From: Robinsoniella sp.
GTDB lineage: Bacteria; Bacillota; Clostridia; Lachnospirales; Lachnospiraceae
Direction: 5' to 3'
NCBI GenBank assembly: GCA_022788205.1
Contig: JALEVQ010000001.1
Location: forward strand, 1 to 48,247
Length of the DNA stretch: 48,247 nt
The notes below the pieces were generated by a model that ran no database searches, was not told where the DNA came from, and saw only the letters and a program-made list of their open reading frames with translations. Of this stretch, positions 7,426 to 15,397 are shown piece after piece. Both the position numbers and the translations under genes were made by a program. Numbering within the stretch: position 1 is the stretch's first letter; each line of letters starts with the position of its first letter.

Positions 7426-8327
7426 GCGCATTAAGAGCATTGATCAAGCGAAATACGAAACTATTTTTTAAAGACAAAGGCATGTTTTTTACTTCCCTCA
7501 TCACACCTTTGGTCCTTCTGGTACTGTACAGCACCTTTTTGGGAAATATATATGAGGAGACTTTCCGTGATGCGCTTTCATCCGCCGGTACTGCTGTGAC
7601 GGACACTCTCATTAACGGCTGCGTGTGGGGAGAACTTGCCTCCTCTCTGCTTGCTGTATGCTGTGTCACAGTCGCCTTCTGCTCAAATATGCTCATGGTG
7701 CAGGATAAAGTCAGCGGCGTCAGACGTGATCTGACTATCGCACCTGTGAGACACAGCACACTGGCTCTGGGCTATTATATCACTACCCTGCTCTCCACCT
7801 TGCTTGTGTGTTACGTGGCGACCGCCGTGTGCCTGCTGTATATGTCAATGGTCGGCTGGTATCTGACGACTTCTGACATCCTGTGTATTCTCCTCGATGT
7901 CTTTTTGCTTGTACTCTTTGGGACAGCACTGTCGAGTATCATCAATCATTTTCTCTCCAGCCAGGGTCAGATTTCAGCAGTCGGAACCATCGTCAGTGCA
8001 GGTTATGGCTTCCTGTGCGGGGCATATATGCCGATCTCCCAGTTTTCTGATGGACTCCAAAAAGTCTTATCATTCCTGCCTGGCACCTACGGGACCTCCC
8101 TTCTGCGCAACCATGCCCTGCGCGGTGTGTTTGAAGAGATGGGAACACAGGGATTTCCTTCTGAAGTCGTGGAGGCAATCAAAGATTCGATCGACTGCAA
8201 TCTGTATTTCTTCGGTGACAAAGTCGAGCTTTCTGCTATGTATCTCATACTAGGCGTAGCCGTCATCGTTCTGATTGCGGTCTATATTCTGTTAAATGTG
8301 CTGCACAGTGAAAAAGTCAGCAACTAA
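7422..8327 (+). CDS. ABC-2 type exporter permease
   Basis: A 301-residue membrane protein of the ABC-2 family with an N-terminal cytoplasmic start (RALIKRNTKLFFKDKGMFFTSL), about six hydrophobic segments and a large loop between segments 1 and 2. A conserved-looking cytoplasmic motif is VSGVRRDLTIAPVRHS. LSFLPGTYGTSLLRNHALRG is in the second external loop. The ATG overlaps the ATPase stop (ATGA), a sign of coupled translation. It presumably pairs with the interrupted ATPase to export a drug or lipid. The substrate is unknown. Its intact state suggests the nonsense change next door is recent or not real. Confidence 0.88.
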   Translation: MSALRALIKRNTKLFFKDKGMFFTSLITPLVLLVLYSTFLGNIYEETFRDALSSAGTAVTDTLINGCVWGELASSLLAVCCVTVAFCSNMLMVQDKVSGVRRDLTIAPVRHSTLALGYYITTLLSTLLVCYVATAVCLLYMSMVGWYLTTSDILCILLDVFLLVLFGTALSSIINHFLSSQGQISAVGTIVSAGYGFLCGAYMPISQFSDGLQKVLSFLPGTYGTSLLRNHALRGVFEEMGTQGFPSEVVEAIKDSIDCNLYFFGDKVELSAMYLILGVAVIVLIAVYILLNVLHSEKVSN

Positions 8328-8333
8328 ACAGAT

Positions 8334-8447
8334 ATGACGCCTAGCGGCGTCACCACCCCCACCGGATTGCTCCGTGCCTGAGGCTCTCGCGCAATCCTAC
8401 CTCGTATTCGCATATCGCCCCGCTCTTTTCAATCGCGTGGCTTTTAT
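8334..8447. repeat. dispersed ~120-bp repeat, copy 2
   Basis: Second copy of the element at 155-279, with a few substitutions and without the 11-base internal segment. It begins 6 nt after the permease stop. It starts with a perfect small palindrome GACGCC-TAGC-GGCGTC. No transposase is attached to this copy. Confidence 0.75.
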
Positions 8448-8465
8448 GCTCATACGGGTTAGCGT

Positions 8466-8531
8466 CTCTAGTGGCCGTGCAGCCAGATGCGCAAGCGCCC
8501 TGTCTGCCGTCCACTGAGACTGGGCTTTTAT
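8466..8531 (+). repeat. hairpin element with conserved loop, copy 1
   Basis: GCCC-T-GTCT, loop GCCGTCCACTG, AGAC-T-GGGC (8497-8525), then TTTTATAATAATAAA. It matches 24234-24262 on the other strand in stem, loop and tail. A larger imperfect pairing (AGTGG at 8469 with CCACT at 8511) encloses part of it. It may terminate the exporter transcript. Confidence 0.6.
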
Positions 8532-8543
8532 AATAATAAATTC

Positions 8544-8572
8544 TTTACCTCTTTCTTACAGTTTGCTATAAT
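8544..8572 (+). promoter_or_regulatory. probable promoter of the DUF402 gene
   Basis: TTTACC (8544-8549), 17-nt spacer, TATAAT (8567-8572). A start near 8579 would give a leader holding the 11-bp stem at 8595-8623. Confidence 0.55.
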
Positions 8573-8594
8573 AAATTTTACATTACACTCAAAG

Positions 8595-8623
8595 GCAAAG
8601 CGGATGTCCACAATCCGCTTTGC
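8595..8623 (+). other. perfect 11-bp stem-loop in the leader of the DUF402 gene
   Basis: GCAAAGCGGAT (8595-8605), loop GTCCACA, ATCCGCTTTGC (8613-8623). No T-run follows on this strand, so it is not an ordinary terminator. It lies between the predicted start of transcription and the ribosome binding site GGGAGG at 8651. Confidence 0.55.
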
Positions 8624-8664
8624 TGCTTGCTCATAATCTCACAAACTGAAGGGAGGAAAATTTT

Positions 8665-9144
8665 ATGGACTATCCGATTCTATATCGGAAGCGTTTGATT
8701 CCGCTGGAATGCGTCTTGCTAAAAGACGATGTAATTCTTTTTCAAAATGAAAGCCAGATTGTCACAAAATGGAACACTCTCCATCCAAAAAAAGATCTGC
8801 ACCACGGCTACTCCTGTTACTGCCTTGACAAGGGGATCAAAGTCAGCAAATTTTTAGATGCAGATAATAACTTACTGTGCTGGTATTGCGATATTATCTC
8901 CTATTCTTTTGATCCTGACACAAATACCTATGTCTTTACCGATCTCCTGGCGGACGTGATCTTAAAACCTGGAGAGGAGTTAAAAGTCGTAGATCTCGAT
9001 GAACTTGCTGATGCATGCGAACAGAACCTCATCACCACGGATCAGTTAATTCTGTCCCTGCGCCAGCTCGATCATCTCCTGAAGTCTATTCAGAACGGAG
9101 AGTTTCACATTTATCAGGATCTATTAAATCGCTTTGACGTATAA
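8665..9144 (+). CDS. DUF402 domain protein (possible nucleotide phosphatase/RNA-linked)
   Basis: A 159-residue protein that fits the DUF402 family (FomD/SA1684-like): YRKRLIPLECVLLKDD, then WYCDIISYSF, YVFTDLLADVILKPG and DELADA in the family order. Several members hydrolyse nucleoside di- or triphosphates or related phosphoesters with metal ions held by Asp/Glu residues, and such acidic residues are present here in the DLLADV and VVDLDELADA region. The true substrate is unknown. GGGAGG precedes the ATG with 8-nt spacing. It is monocistronic, with its own likely promoter and a strong terminator. Confidence 0.75.
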   Translation: MDYPILYRKRLIPLECVLLKDDVILFQNESQIVTKWNTLHPKKDLHHGYSCYCLDKGIKVSKFLDADNNLLCWYCDIISYSFDPDTNTYVFTDLLADVILKPGEELKVVDLDELADACEQNLITTDQLILSLRQLDHLLKSIQNGEFHIYQDLLNRFDV

Positions 9145-9170
9145 GATATTTTCTTATGATCTCCCTCAAA

Positions 9171-9217
9171 AAGTCCCTATGAATTGGCGTATTTTCCGAT
9201 TTATAGGGACTTTTTTT
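9171..9217 (+). terminator. Rho-independent terminator after the DUF402 gene
   Basis: AAGTCCCTAT (9171-9180) pairs with ATAGGGACTT (9203-9212) and runs into seven T. Confidence 0.85.
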
Positions 9218-9256
9218 GACCGCGCTTGAAAAACTGTTTTATTTTTCTATGACAGG

Positions 9257-9265
9257 TGTTATAAT
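9257..9265 (+). promoter_or_regulatory. extended -10 promoter of the sua5 operon
   Basis: TGTTATAAT: a TGn extension joined to a perfect TATAAT (9260-9265). The -35 side is weak (TTTTAT-like), as is common with extended -10 promoters. Confidence 0.55.
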
Positions 9266-9324
9266 GGAACTACGTGAATTAGGATTAGGTAAGAGAGATT
9301 CGCCGGAAAGGTTTGGTGCAGTCA

Positions 9325-10371
9325 ATGGAAACGAAGATAGTGCGAATAAGTGAAGATCATGAGGAACAATGGGTCAAAGAGGCAGGTCAGATATTGAAAA
9401 ACGGGGGGCTCGTCGCATTTCCCACAGAGACAGTCTATGGTTTGGGTGCAAATGCCCTCGATGAGAAAGCAGCCGCAAAAATTTATGCCGCCAAGGGCAG
9501 ACCATCAGATAATCCTCTGATTGTACATATTGCTGATTTTTCGGATCTTGAAAAGATTGTTGAGAAAGTTCCAGAGGAAGCAGTGAAACTAGCCAAAGCA
9601 TTTTGGCCAGGACCGCTGACAATGATTATGCGAAAAAATGACAAAGTGCCTTATGGCACCACAGGAGGACTTGAGACGGTTGCTGTCCGGATGCCGAGTG
9701 ACGAGGTGGCACAAAAACTAATCCGCTCAGGGGGCGGCTACATTGCAGCTCCGAGCGCCAACACCTCAGGGAGACCAAGTCCGACCTCTGCTGCGCATGT
9801 CATCGAGGACTTAAATGGAAAAATTGATATGATCCTGGATGGTGGAAGTGTAGGTATCGGACTCGAATCTACGATCATTGATTTGAGTGAGGATGTCCCT
9901 ACTATTTTGCGCCCAGGATTTATTACACAGAAAATGATGTCAGATATCATCGGGAAAGTAGAGATCGATGCAGCTTTGATCAAGGCAGATTCCAATATCC
10001 GCCCGAAAGCTCCTGGAATGAAGTACCGGCACTATGCTCCCAAGGCAAACATGATTCTTGTGCGCGGAGATCGAGAAAAAGTAGCTGAAAAAATCAGAGA
10101 ACTTGTCCGCCAGGAATTGGACAACGGTGGAAAACCCGGTGTCCTGTGTGCAGATGAGACAGCCAGCATGTATTCTGAAGGAATCATAAAAAAAATCGGC
10201 ACACTTCATGATGAATTGACAATCAGCAGGCATCTGTACGGAGTGTTGCGCGACTTTGATGAGGAAGGAGTTTCCTCTATTTTCTCAGAAACATTTGAGA
10301 CACCTATGCTTGGAACGGCGATCATGAACCGACTAAAGAAAGCTGCCGGTCAGCAGCTGATTGAGGTGTGA
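9325..10371 (+). CDS. sua5: L-threonylcarbamoyladenylate synthase (Sua5/YrdC)
   Basis: About 348 residues. It makes threonylcarbamoyl-AMP from Thr, bicarbonate and ATP for the t6A37 tRNA modification. The YrdC domain is clear: GGLVAFPTETVYGLGANA, KIYAAKGRPSDNPLIVHI, FWPGPLT, GLETVAVRMP and IAAPSANTSGRPSPT. The C-terminal Sua5 domain follows after the linker APGMKYRHYAPKA, which makes this the long Sua5 form. Start choice is open: the ATG at 9325 is 14 nt from GGAAAGG, and a GTG at 9316 or TTG at 9313 is closer. It is followed at 12 nt by the YwlE-like gene. Confidence 0.93.
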   Translation: METKIVRISEDHEEQWVKEAGQILKNGGLVAFPTETVYGLGANALDEKAAAKIYAAKGRPSDNPLIVHIADFSDLEKIVEKVPEEAVKLAKAFWPGPLTMIMRKNDKVPYGTTGGLETVAVRMPSDEVAQKLIRSGGGYIAAPSANTSGRPSPTSAAHVIEDLNGKIDMILDGGSVGIGLESTIIDLSEDVPTILRPGFITQKMMSDIIGKVEIDAALIKADSNIRPKAPGMKYRHYAPKANMILVRGDREKVAEKIRELVRQELDNGGKPGVLCADETASMYSEGIIKKIGTLHDELTISRHLYGVLRDFDEEGVSSIFSETFETPMLGTAIMNRLKKAAGQQLIEV

Positions 10372-10383
10372 GGAGAAGAAATT

Positions 10384-10845
10384 ATGAAACGCTATGACAG
10401 ATTAATCTTTGTGAGTACCAGCGATACGTGTCGTGGTCCGATGGCAGCGACAATCTTAAAAAGTAAATTTTTGCTTGAAGAGCTGGTAGTCGATTCAAGG
10501 GGACTGATTGTGTTGTTTCCAGAACCAGTCAATCAAAAAGCAGAGGAGATTCTGCAAATGAGAGGACTGACTATGCAGAATCATGCATCGGCTCGTCTGG
10601 AAGAGTCCGACATTGGTGACAGAACCGTTGTGCTCACGATGGAACTGACACAGAAATTAAAAATTCTGGAAGAATATGATCACTATGAAAATGTCTATAC
10701 GCTGGCAGAATTTATCGGCTATCAAGGTGACATTACGAGTCCTTATGGGGGAACAATGGAGACGTATGAGGAGTGTTGTCAGAAACTGGATGACTTTATC
10801 ACGCGGCTCGTAGTAGTATTAAATGAGGAGGAATTATTATGTTAG
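10384..10845 (+). CDS. low-molecular-weight phosphatase (YwlE-like) without catalytic residues
   Basis: A 153-residue LMW-PTP fold protein lying between sua5 and rpiB, the position of the arginine phosphatase ywlE in Bacillus. The P-loop, normally C-x5-R, reads VSTSDTCRGPM: the first position is Ser11 (AGT) in place of the nucleophilic Cys, while Arg17 remains. The general-acid loop, normally DPYGG, reads TSPYGG, with Ser119 in place of Asp. Loss of both residues argues against ordinary phosphatase activity. The rest of the fold (RGLIVLFPEPVNQKA, DRTVVLTM, NVYTLAEF) is well kept. It could bind a phosphorylated partner or use another residue such as Cys16. Its end overlaps rpiB by 7 nt. Confidence 0.85.
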   Translation: MKRYDRLIFVSTSDTCRGPMAATILKSKFLLEELVVDSRGLIVLFPEPVNQKAEEILQMRGLTMQNHASARLEESDIGDRTVVLTMELTQKLKILEEYDHYENVYTLAEFIGYQGDITSPYGGTMETYEECCQKLDDFITRLVVVLNEEELLC

Positions 10846-11267
10846 CACTTGGATGCGATCATGGTGGATATGAATTGATGAAGGAAGTCAAACATCATCT
10901 GGATCAGAGGGGCATTGCTTATCAGGATTTTGGCTGTTTCGGCACAGAGTCTGTAGATTATCCTGTCTACGCAAAAAAAGTATGCAAAGCTATTCAAGAT
11001 GGAATCTGTGAAAAAGGTATTCTGATCTGCGGGACAGGTATTGGAATCTCTATCACAGCAAATAAAATGAAAGGCATCCGTGCTGCGCTTTGCACCGATT
11101 GCTTCTGTGCAGAAGCGACACGCCTGCACAATGATGCCAATGTTCTTGCTCTCGGCGGAAGAGTCGTTGGACCAGGGCTGGCACTCAAAATCGTTGACAC
11201 TTTTTTAGATACACCTTTCTCTGGCGACGAGCGACATAAACGCAGAATCTCCATGATAGAGGACTGA
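10839..11267 (+). CDS. rpiB: ribose-5-phosphate isomerase B (RpiB/LacAB family)
   Basis: A 142-residue enzyme that interconverts ribose 5-phosphate and ribulose 5-phosphate. The family landmarks are all present: GCDHGGYELM at the N-terminus, ICGTGIGISITANK with the active-site Cys, and HNDANVLALGGRVVG. AGGAGG lies 7-12 nt before the ATG, inside the end of the upstream gene. The 7-nt overlap and the matching ywlC-ywlE-ywlF order in Bacillus support an operon with sua5. Confidence 0.93.
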   Translation: MLALGCDHGGYELMKEVKHHLDQRGIAYQDFGCFGTESVDYPVYAKKVCKAIQDGICEKGILICGTGIGISITANKMKGIRAALCTDCFCAEATRLHNDANVLALGGRVVGPGLALKIVDTFLDTPFSGDERHKRRISMIED

Positions 11268-11283
11268 CACAAAGACAACTGAA

Positions 11284-11326
11284 AATGCCGAAATGTTTTT
11301 CATATCGGAAATCATATGCGGCACAG
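11284..11326. repeat. hairpin related to the AAATGCC repeat family
   Basis: AAATGCCGAAATG, then CATATCGGAAATCATATGCGGCAC. TGCCG pairs with CGGCA and an inner CCGA with TCGG. It resembles the elements at 1700, 18518 and 20289 but carries an internal difference, so membership is uncertain. Confidence 0.35.
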
Positions 11327-11337
11327 AGGGGTAGAAA

Positions 11338-11823
11338 ATGAGTGACAAAAGAAAGGATTATATCTCCTGGGATGAATATTTTATGGGCGTTGCCATGCTC
11401 TCAGGGATGCGCTCCAAGGATCCAAGTACTCAGGTGGGCGCATGTATCGTAAGCCCAGATCATAAAATTCTCTCGATGGGATACAATGGTTTTCCTCTGG
11501 GGTGTTCCGATGATGAATTTCCATGGGGAAAACATGGTGATGAGCTGGACCAGAAATATCTGTATGTTACACACAGTGAACTGAACGCCATATTAAATTA
11601 TCGTGGCGGAAGTCTGGAAGGTTCCACACTGTATGTATCATTATTCCCATGCAATGAATGCGCCAAGGCAATCATCCAGTCAGGGATTAAACATATTATT
11701 TATTCCTGCGATAAATATGCTGATCAGCCGAATGTGATCGCCTCAAAGAGGATGCTTGACGCTGCAGGGGTGACATATAAAAAATATGAAAAGACAAACA
11801 AAAAAATAGAATTAAATCTTTAA
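11338..11823 (+). CDS. comEB: dCMP deaminase (ComEB-like)
   Basis: A 161-residue zinc deaminase of the deoxycytidylate deaminase family, which supplies dUMP for thymidylate synthesis. Zinc ligands are visible as His79 in THSELNAI (with catalytic Glu81) and Cys105/Cys108 in PCNECAK. DPSTQVGA and GYNGFP are typical of the family. It follows rpiB by 70 nt and is the last gene of the group. A GAGGGG site precedes the ATG. A strong hairpin closes the operon at 11890-11916. Confidence 0.93.
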   Translation: MSDKRKDYISWDEYFMGVAMLSGMRSKDPSTQVGACIVSPDHKILSMGYNGFPLGCSDDEFPWGKHGDELDQKYLYVTHSELNAILNYRGGSLEGSTLYVSLFPCNECAKAIIQSGIKHIIYSCDKYADQPNVIASKRMLDAAGVTYKKYEKTNKKIELNL

Positions 11824-11889
11824 TTTATCGTCCGTTGGACTAAAATTGGTCGAACTATTTTATCTTAATATATAACTGACGTTCAAATC

Positions 11890-11916
11890 GGGGCATGCAC
11901 AAAAAGTGCATGCCCC
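11890..11916 (+). terminator. terminator hairpin after the sua5-comEB operon
   Basis: GGGGCATGCAC (11890-11900), loop AAAAA, GTGCATGCCCC (11906-11916), then TGTTTTCTG. The rest of the gap to 12298 is very AT-rich and I see no gene in it. Confidence 0.7.
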
Positions 11917-12298
11917 TGTTTTCTGTACTTTCGCTTTGATCCAATCATAAACTAGAAAAGGTGCTCCTTCTATCCCCACTTTTTATTCCAACGATACTTT
12001 TAGAAGGTATTATGTTAAAGAGGATGTAAATTATTTTTTGTGGATGATATTCTAGAAAAATGGATTTATATCTTCTAATTTAGGATGTTTTTTTTATTAA
12101 AAAATATATTTTTTTCTTTAAAAGTATATTTTATGTTTATGTGGATGATTTTTTTCAGAAATTTTTCTTCATTTTTTCGTTTAAATCGCTCCTGCATAAA
12201 CCAAAAACATCTCAGAAAGTGGAAAATCAAAAGAAATGCTGAAAGAAAAACAAAAAAAGAATTGACCTTCTTAAAAAAGGGTACAAAAAACAGACCTT

Positions 12299-13540
12299 TT
12301 ATGCATTAGCAAATAAAAAGTCTACTGCCTCATTTCTAGATTGCTGTTCCAGAAGCCCTCGAGCTAGTTCACCTACATTTTCAACTCGTCTTTTGGAGAG
12401 ATAATGTTCATAAATATAGCCAAGGCACTTCTTTACTTTTTCAATGTCATAGACTGCACATAGAACCCCCAGGTCATCAAAATCCTTCTCTTCCAGGCAG
12501 AAGGTAAAGTATATCCATTCTCCGGAAGGAGTTCGATGACGCGCCTGCGGATAGATTCCTGCGCGGATCAGACGGGACTGATCCTCCACATTGATCATCT
12601 TCTTTGCCTGATGTGTCTTATTAATACGGCTCATTGTCTCATTTAATTCTGAAACATATTCTCGCATCTGAGCAGCACATTTTTTAATCTGACTTTCGTA
12701 ATTTCTACGCCCATGGTAAGTCGGATTCATCTTTAAAGAGACCGTCTTTTCTTTACACACAACCTGAAAAAGTCTGCTCAGCGCAGACAATGCCTTCCTG
12801 ATAATCCCCGGCTTACAATAATCCGGCAAAAATTTTCGGAGGGAATTATAGTCGATTGTCGTCACAAGAGGTTTCTGTCTATCGCAATTTGTGTCCATCT
12901 CCAGTGCCACTCTCAAAAAAATGCGCAGTTGATTTAAATCCTTTATCTTGAGCATCTCTTGCAAAAACTCGCGGTTGAAAGTAACATACCCTTGTCCACC
13001 CTCTTTCATCGACAATCCATAATTTTTATACCCATTCAAGAGGACATGAAAACAATCTCTGGAATCCCCTTCTTGGCAATATCGAATATATCCATATTTC
13101 TCCAGAGCATAATTGGCATTTCCGATTGAACGCACAGTACACCCGAGAATCTCTGCCAGCTCTTTTTTTGAGATTCCGATCACAAATCCCCTCTCATCCG
13201 GCTCTGCAAAATGGTATATCATCAAAAGTTTCAGAGAGATTGCTTTTAGACGAGGCGCATTGCCAAAATGCTCATCGCTGTGGCGACAAACCTCCCGTGT
13301 CACAGTCCGATAGACAGCATGGGGACATCCTGCACAGCGACGTGTCGCTTCCTCCTGAATTTCTGGAGGCATATATTGTAAAAACTCAATCGTTCGATAA
13401 TTATCGCAGCGAAAACAGCCGGACTTCGCTGGGTCCAGCTCTCTCGTCTGAGTATAGCTCATCTCTCCTTTTCTTTTCTGCACCCCAACCGCCTGAATCA
13501 ATGGAACTCTTCCGACTTTTGCATACGTTGAGAATCTCAA
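12299..13540 (-). CDS. unknown protein with Cys-rich N-terminus and winged-helix region
   Basis: 413 residues, function not recognised. The N-terminus has paired cysteines, SGCFRCDNYRT and later CAGCP, then VCRHSDEH, which could hold a zinc ion. Residues about 140-180 (ISKKELAEILGCTVRSIGNANYALEKYGYI) look like a winged helix-turn-helix of the kind in replication initiators and plasmid or phage regulators. The C-terminal half is helical and basic with no motif I know. The TTG start at 13540 has GGGGGG 8 nt upstream. An ATG at 13462 with AAGGAG only 2 nt away is the alternative. It stands alone, flanked by AT-rich DNA. I infer a DNA-binding role only. Confidence 0.65.
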   Translation of the reverse strand: MRFSTYAKVGRVPLIQAVGVQKRKGEMSYTQTRELDPAKSGCFRCDNYRTIEFLQYMPPEIQEEATRRCAGCPHAVYRTVTREVCRHSDEHFGNAPRLKAISLKLLMIYHFAEPDERGFVIGISKKELAEILGCTVRSIGNANYALEKYGYIRYCQEGDSRDCFHVLLNGYKNYGLSMKEGGQGYVTFNREFLQEMLKIKDLNQLRIFLRVALEMDTNCDRQKPLVTTIDYNSLRKFLPDYCKPGIIRKALSALSRLFQVVCKEKTVSLKMNPTYHGRRNYESQIKKCAAQMREYVSELNETMSRINKTHQAKKMINVEDQSRLIRAGIYPQARHRTPSGEWIYFTFCLEEKDFDDLGVLCAVYDIEKVKKCLGYIYEHYLSKRRVENVGELARGLLEQQSRNEAVDFLFANA

Positions 13541-13675
13541 ATGTGTCGCCCCCCTCTCTTTCGTTTTTTACACAAGCGTATCCCAAAATGATTATAACCA
13601 AATCACAAGAAAATTACCAGTAAAAAGCTTCTCCGATTTTCGATATACAAAAATTTTTTGTTCACGTCCCCTTTT

Positions 13676-14470
13676 CTATTCGCTTTTTACCGCCTTCAAC
13701 AAATCTCCAATATTCCCAAACTCATATGTCGGCACGAATTTTGTCTGTCTCACATCTTTCGGCGTCGCTTCCCCTGTATAGACAACACATGTGTCAACCC
13801 CAGCCGCAATCCCACAAGCGATATCTGTGTAGAGTCGATCCCCCACTACAAGTGTTTGTTCTCTTGAAAACCCCGTTATTTTTCTGCAGTAATCTACAAT
13901 CTCACGAGCCGGTTTTCCAAGATATTCCGGTTTCTTTCCGGTGGAATTCTCGATCATCTGGCAGATCGATCCACAGTCTGGAATAAACCCAAATGGTGCC
14001 GGACAGCACAAGTCTGGGTTTGTCGCCAAATACGATACATTTTCTGTGGAAAGAATCTCACAGACACGCTCCAATTTTCCATAAGTTAATTCACTGTCAT
14101 ATGCGATCAGCACACATGCTATATCATCCTCGATATTCTCCACAACTGTAATCCCTTGTTCTCTCAAATCTTTCACAAACGATGCAGTTCCCATCACAAA
14201 AATTTTTTTCCCTTGAAAATGCTCTTTTAAATATCGTATCGCCATAAATCCTGACGTCACAAACTGCCACTCCTGTGTCTGCAGATCCCAGCGTGCAAAT
14301 TTTTTGACATAGTCTTCAAGGCTTTTGGTCGAATTATTTGTGATATAGATCGCCTTTCCCCCGATTTCTTCGATATAATTGAGCAATTCCCTGCTTCCTG
14401 TGTACAACACATCTCCCGTGGCCAGTGTTCCATCGATGTCAAATAGAAATAATCTTTTGTCCCTCAGCAT
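13676..14470 (-). CDS. HAD superfamily IIA phosphatase (NagD/AraL-like)
   Basis: A 264-residue phosphatase of the NagD/4-nitrophenylphosphatase group. Motif I is FDIDGT (Asp11 nucleophile, Asp13), motif II is ITNNST, a Lys lies before the C-terminal part, and motif IV is VVGDRLYTDIACG. The C2-type cap sits between motifs II and III. Members dephosphorylate sugar or nucleotide phosphates. The substrate here is unknown. It is on the minus strand 154 nt downstream of the cwlD 3' fragment, with a different reading frame and no overlap. Confidence 0.88.
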   Translation of the reverse strand: MLRDKRLFLFDIDGTLATGDVLYTGSRELLNYIEEIGGKAIYITNNSTKSLEDYVKKFARWDLQTQEWQFVTSGFMAIRYLKEHFQGKKIFVMGTASFVKDLREQGITVVENIEDDIACVLIAYDSELTYGKLERVCEILSTENVSYLATNPDLCCPAPFGFIPDCGSICQMIENSTGKKPEYLGKPAREIVDYCRKITGFSREQTLVVGDRLYTDIACGIAAGVDTCVVYTGEATPKDVRQTKFVPTYEFGNIGDLLKAVKSE

Positions 14471-14624
14471 TGTTTGTTCCTTCCGTTGTTTTATTCATTG
14501 CCCATTTTAATACAACATGGTTTCTCTGTCCATTGTTTTTATGCACTCTTTTTTCTTCCCATCAAGATTTCTGCATCCTATTCACAAAAATTCCATTGTC
14601 TTCTCCCATCTGCCATCTTCACTG

Positions 14625-15203
14625 TCACTGTTGTACTGATACTGCCCCTTCCTGCAAAGTTTCAGCATATGTAACTATACCATTTTTTATCGCTTCCGCC
14701 ACCTTTTTCTGATATTCATCGGTGATCAACAGCTCCGCCTCAGTCCAGTTACTCAAAAATCCGCACTCTACAATCACAATCGGGCTTTTTGTCTTTCTCA
14801 AAACATAATAACTGTCATTTTCTTTGATTTCTCTGCCTCTTGTCACCTCAAGTCCTTCATTCAAAGCATTCTGCAAAGCCTGTGCCAGATTCTTACCTGC
14901 ATCCGAGCTGGAATAGTAAAAGACCTGCGGTCCGCTCACGCTCTCCTGCGGATAACTGTTCTGATGAATGCTGACAGTGAAAAGCGGGTTTGCCGCATCA
15001 ATCTTTTCGCACCTGCGTTTCATATCTTGCTGCTTTTTGCTGTCACTGCTCTCATCGTAAAGACCTCCGTCATCTTCTCTCGTCATCACGACGGTAAATC
15101 CTTCCTGCTCAAGCAGCTCGCGCACTTTTTGTGCGATTGCAAGATTCACTTCTTTCTCTTTTGCCCCGTTGACACCGATTTTTCCGGGGTCTGCTCCGCC
15201 GTG
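14625..15203 (-). pseudogene. cwlD: cwlD amidase, 3' fragment (C-terminal ~192 codons)
   Basis: Reads from HGGADPGKIGVNGAKEKEVNLA to the natural end ...EGAVSVQQ. It supplies the zinc-ligand Glu (KEKEVNLA), the second His (SIHQNS) and the catalytic Glu (IVECGF) of an Amidase_3 domain. The 5' part with signal anchor and the first zinc-ligand motif DPGHG is at 17159-17310, on the same strand. Joined at the shared CACGG, the two parts give one continuous 241-residue CwlD-like protein. The fragment has no good start of its own (GTG at 15149 lacks support). CwlD acts with PdaA to make muramic lactam in the spore cortex. Confidence 0.88.
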
Positions 15204-15355
15204 GGATGGATGTCATCTGCGACATCCTCTGCGAGAGTGAAAGATTTCTCTACCTGATTGTCCAGGCAGATTCTCTCTATTCTGTGCGTCTAATATATCA
15301 TATTTTGAGCGAAATAGCAACATTTTATTTAAAGATCGCCATTTTTAGAGTCACA

Positions 15356-15380
15356 AAAGGCGGCGCACCGCACCGCCTTT
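15356..15380 (-). terminator. hairpin after the inserted hydrolase gene
   Basis: AAAGGCGG (15356-15363) pairs with CCGCCTTT (15373-15380), 18 nt past the stop. On the minus strand only a short TTTT(G) follows, so it may be a weak terminator. Confidence 0.5.
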
Positions 15381-15397
15381 GTAATATCTCATTTCAA

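Noticed and set aside
12085-12309. 74-codon plus-strand frame
   Set aside because: Phe/Lys-rich translation of very AT-rich DNA, no ribosome site, and it runs into the end of the convergent gene.
14625-15149. Independent short amidase gene starting at the GTG at 15149
   Set aside because: No ribosome site, and it lacks the DPGHG zinc motif. The frame continues upstream to the insertion boundary, so it is the 3' part of split cwlD.
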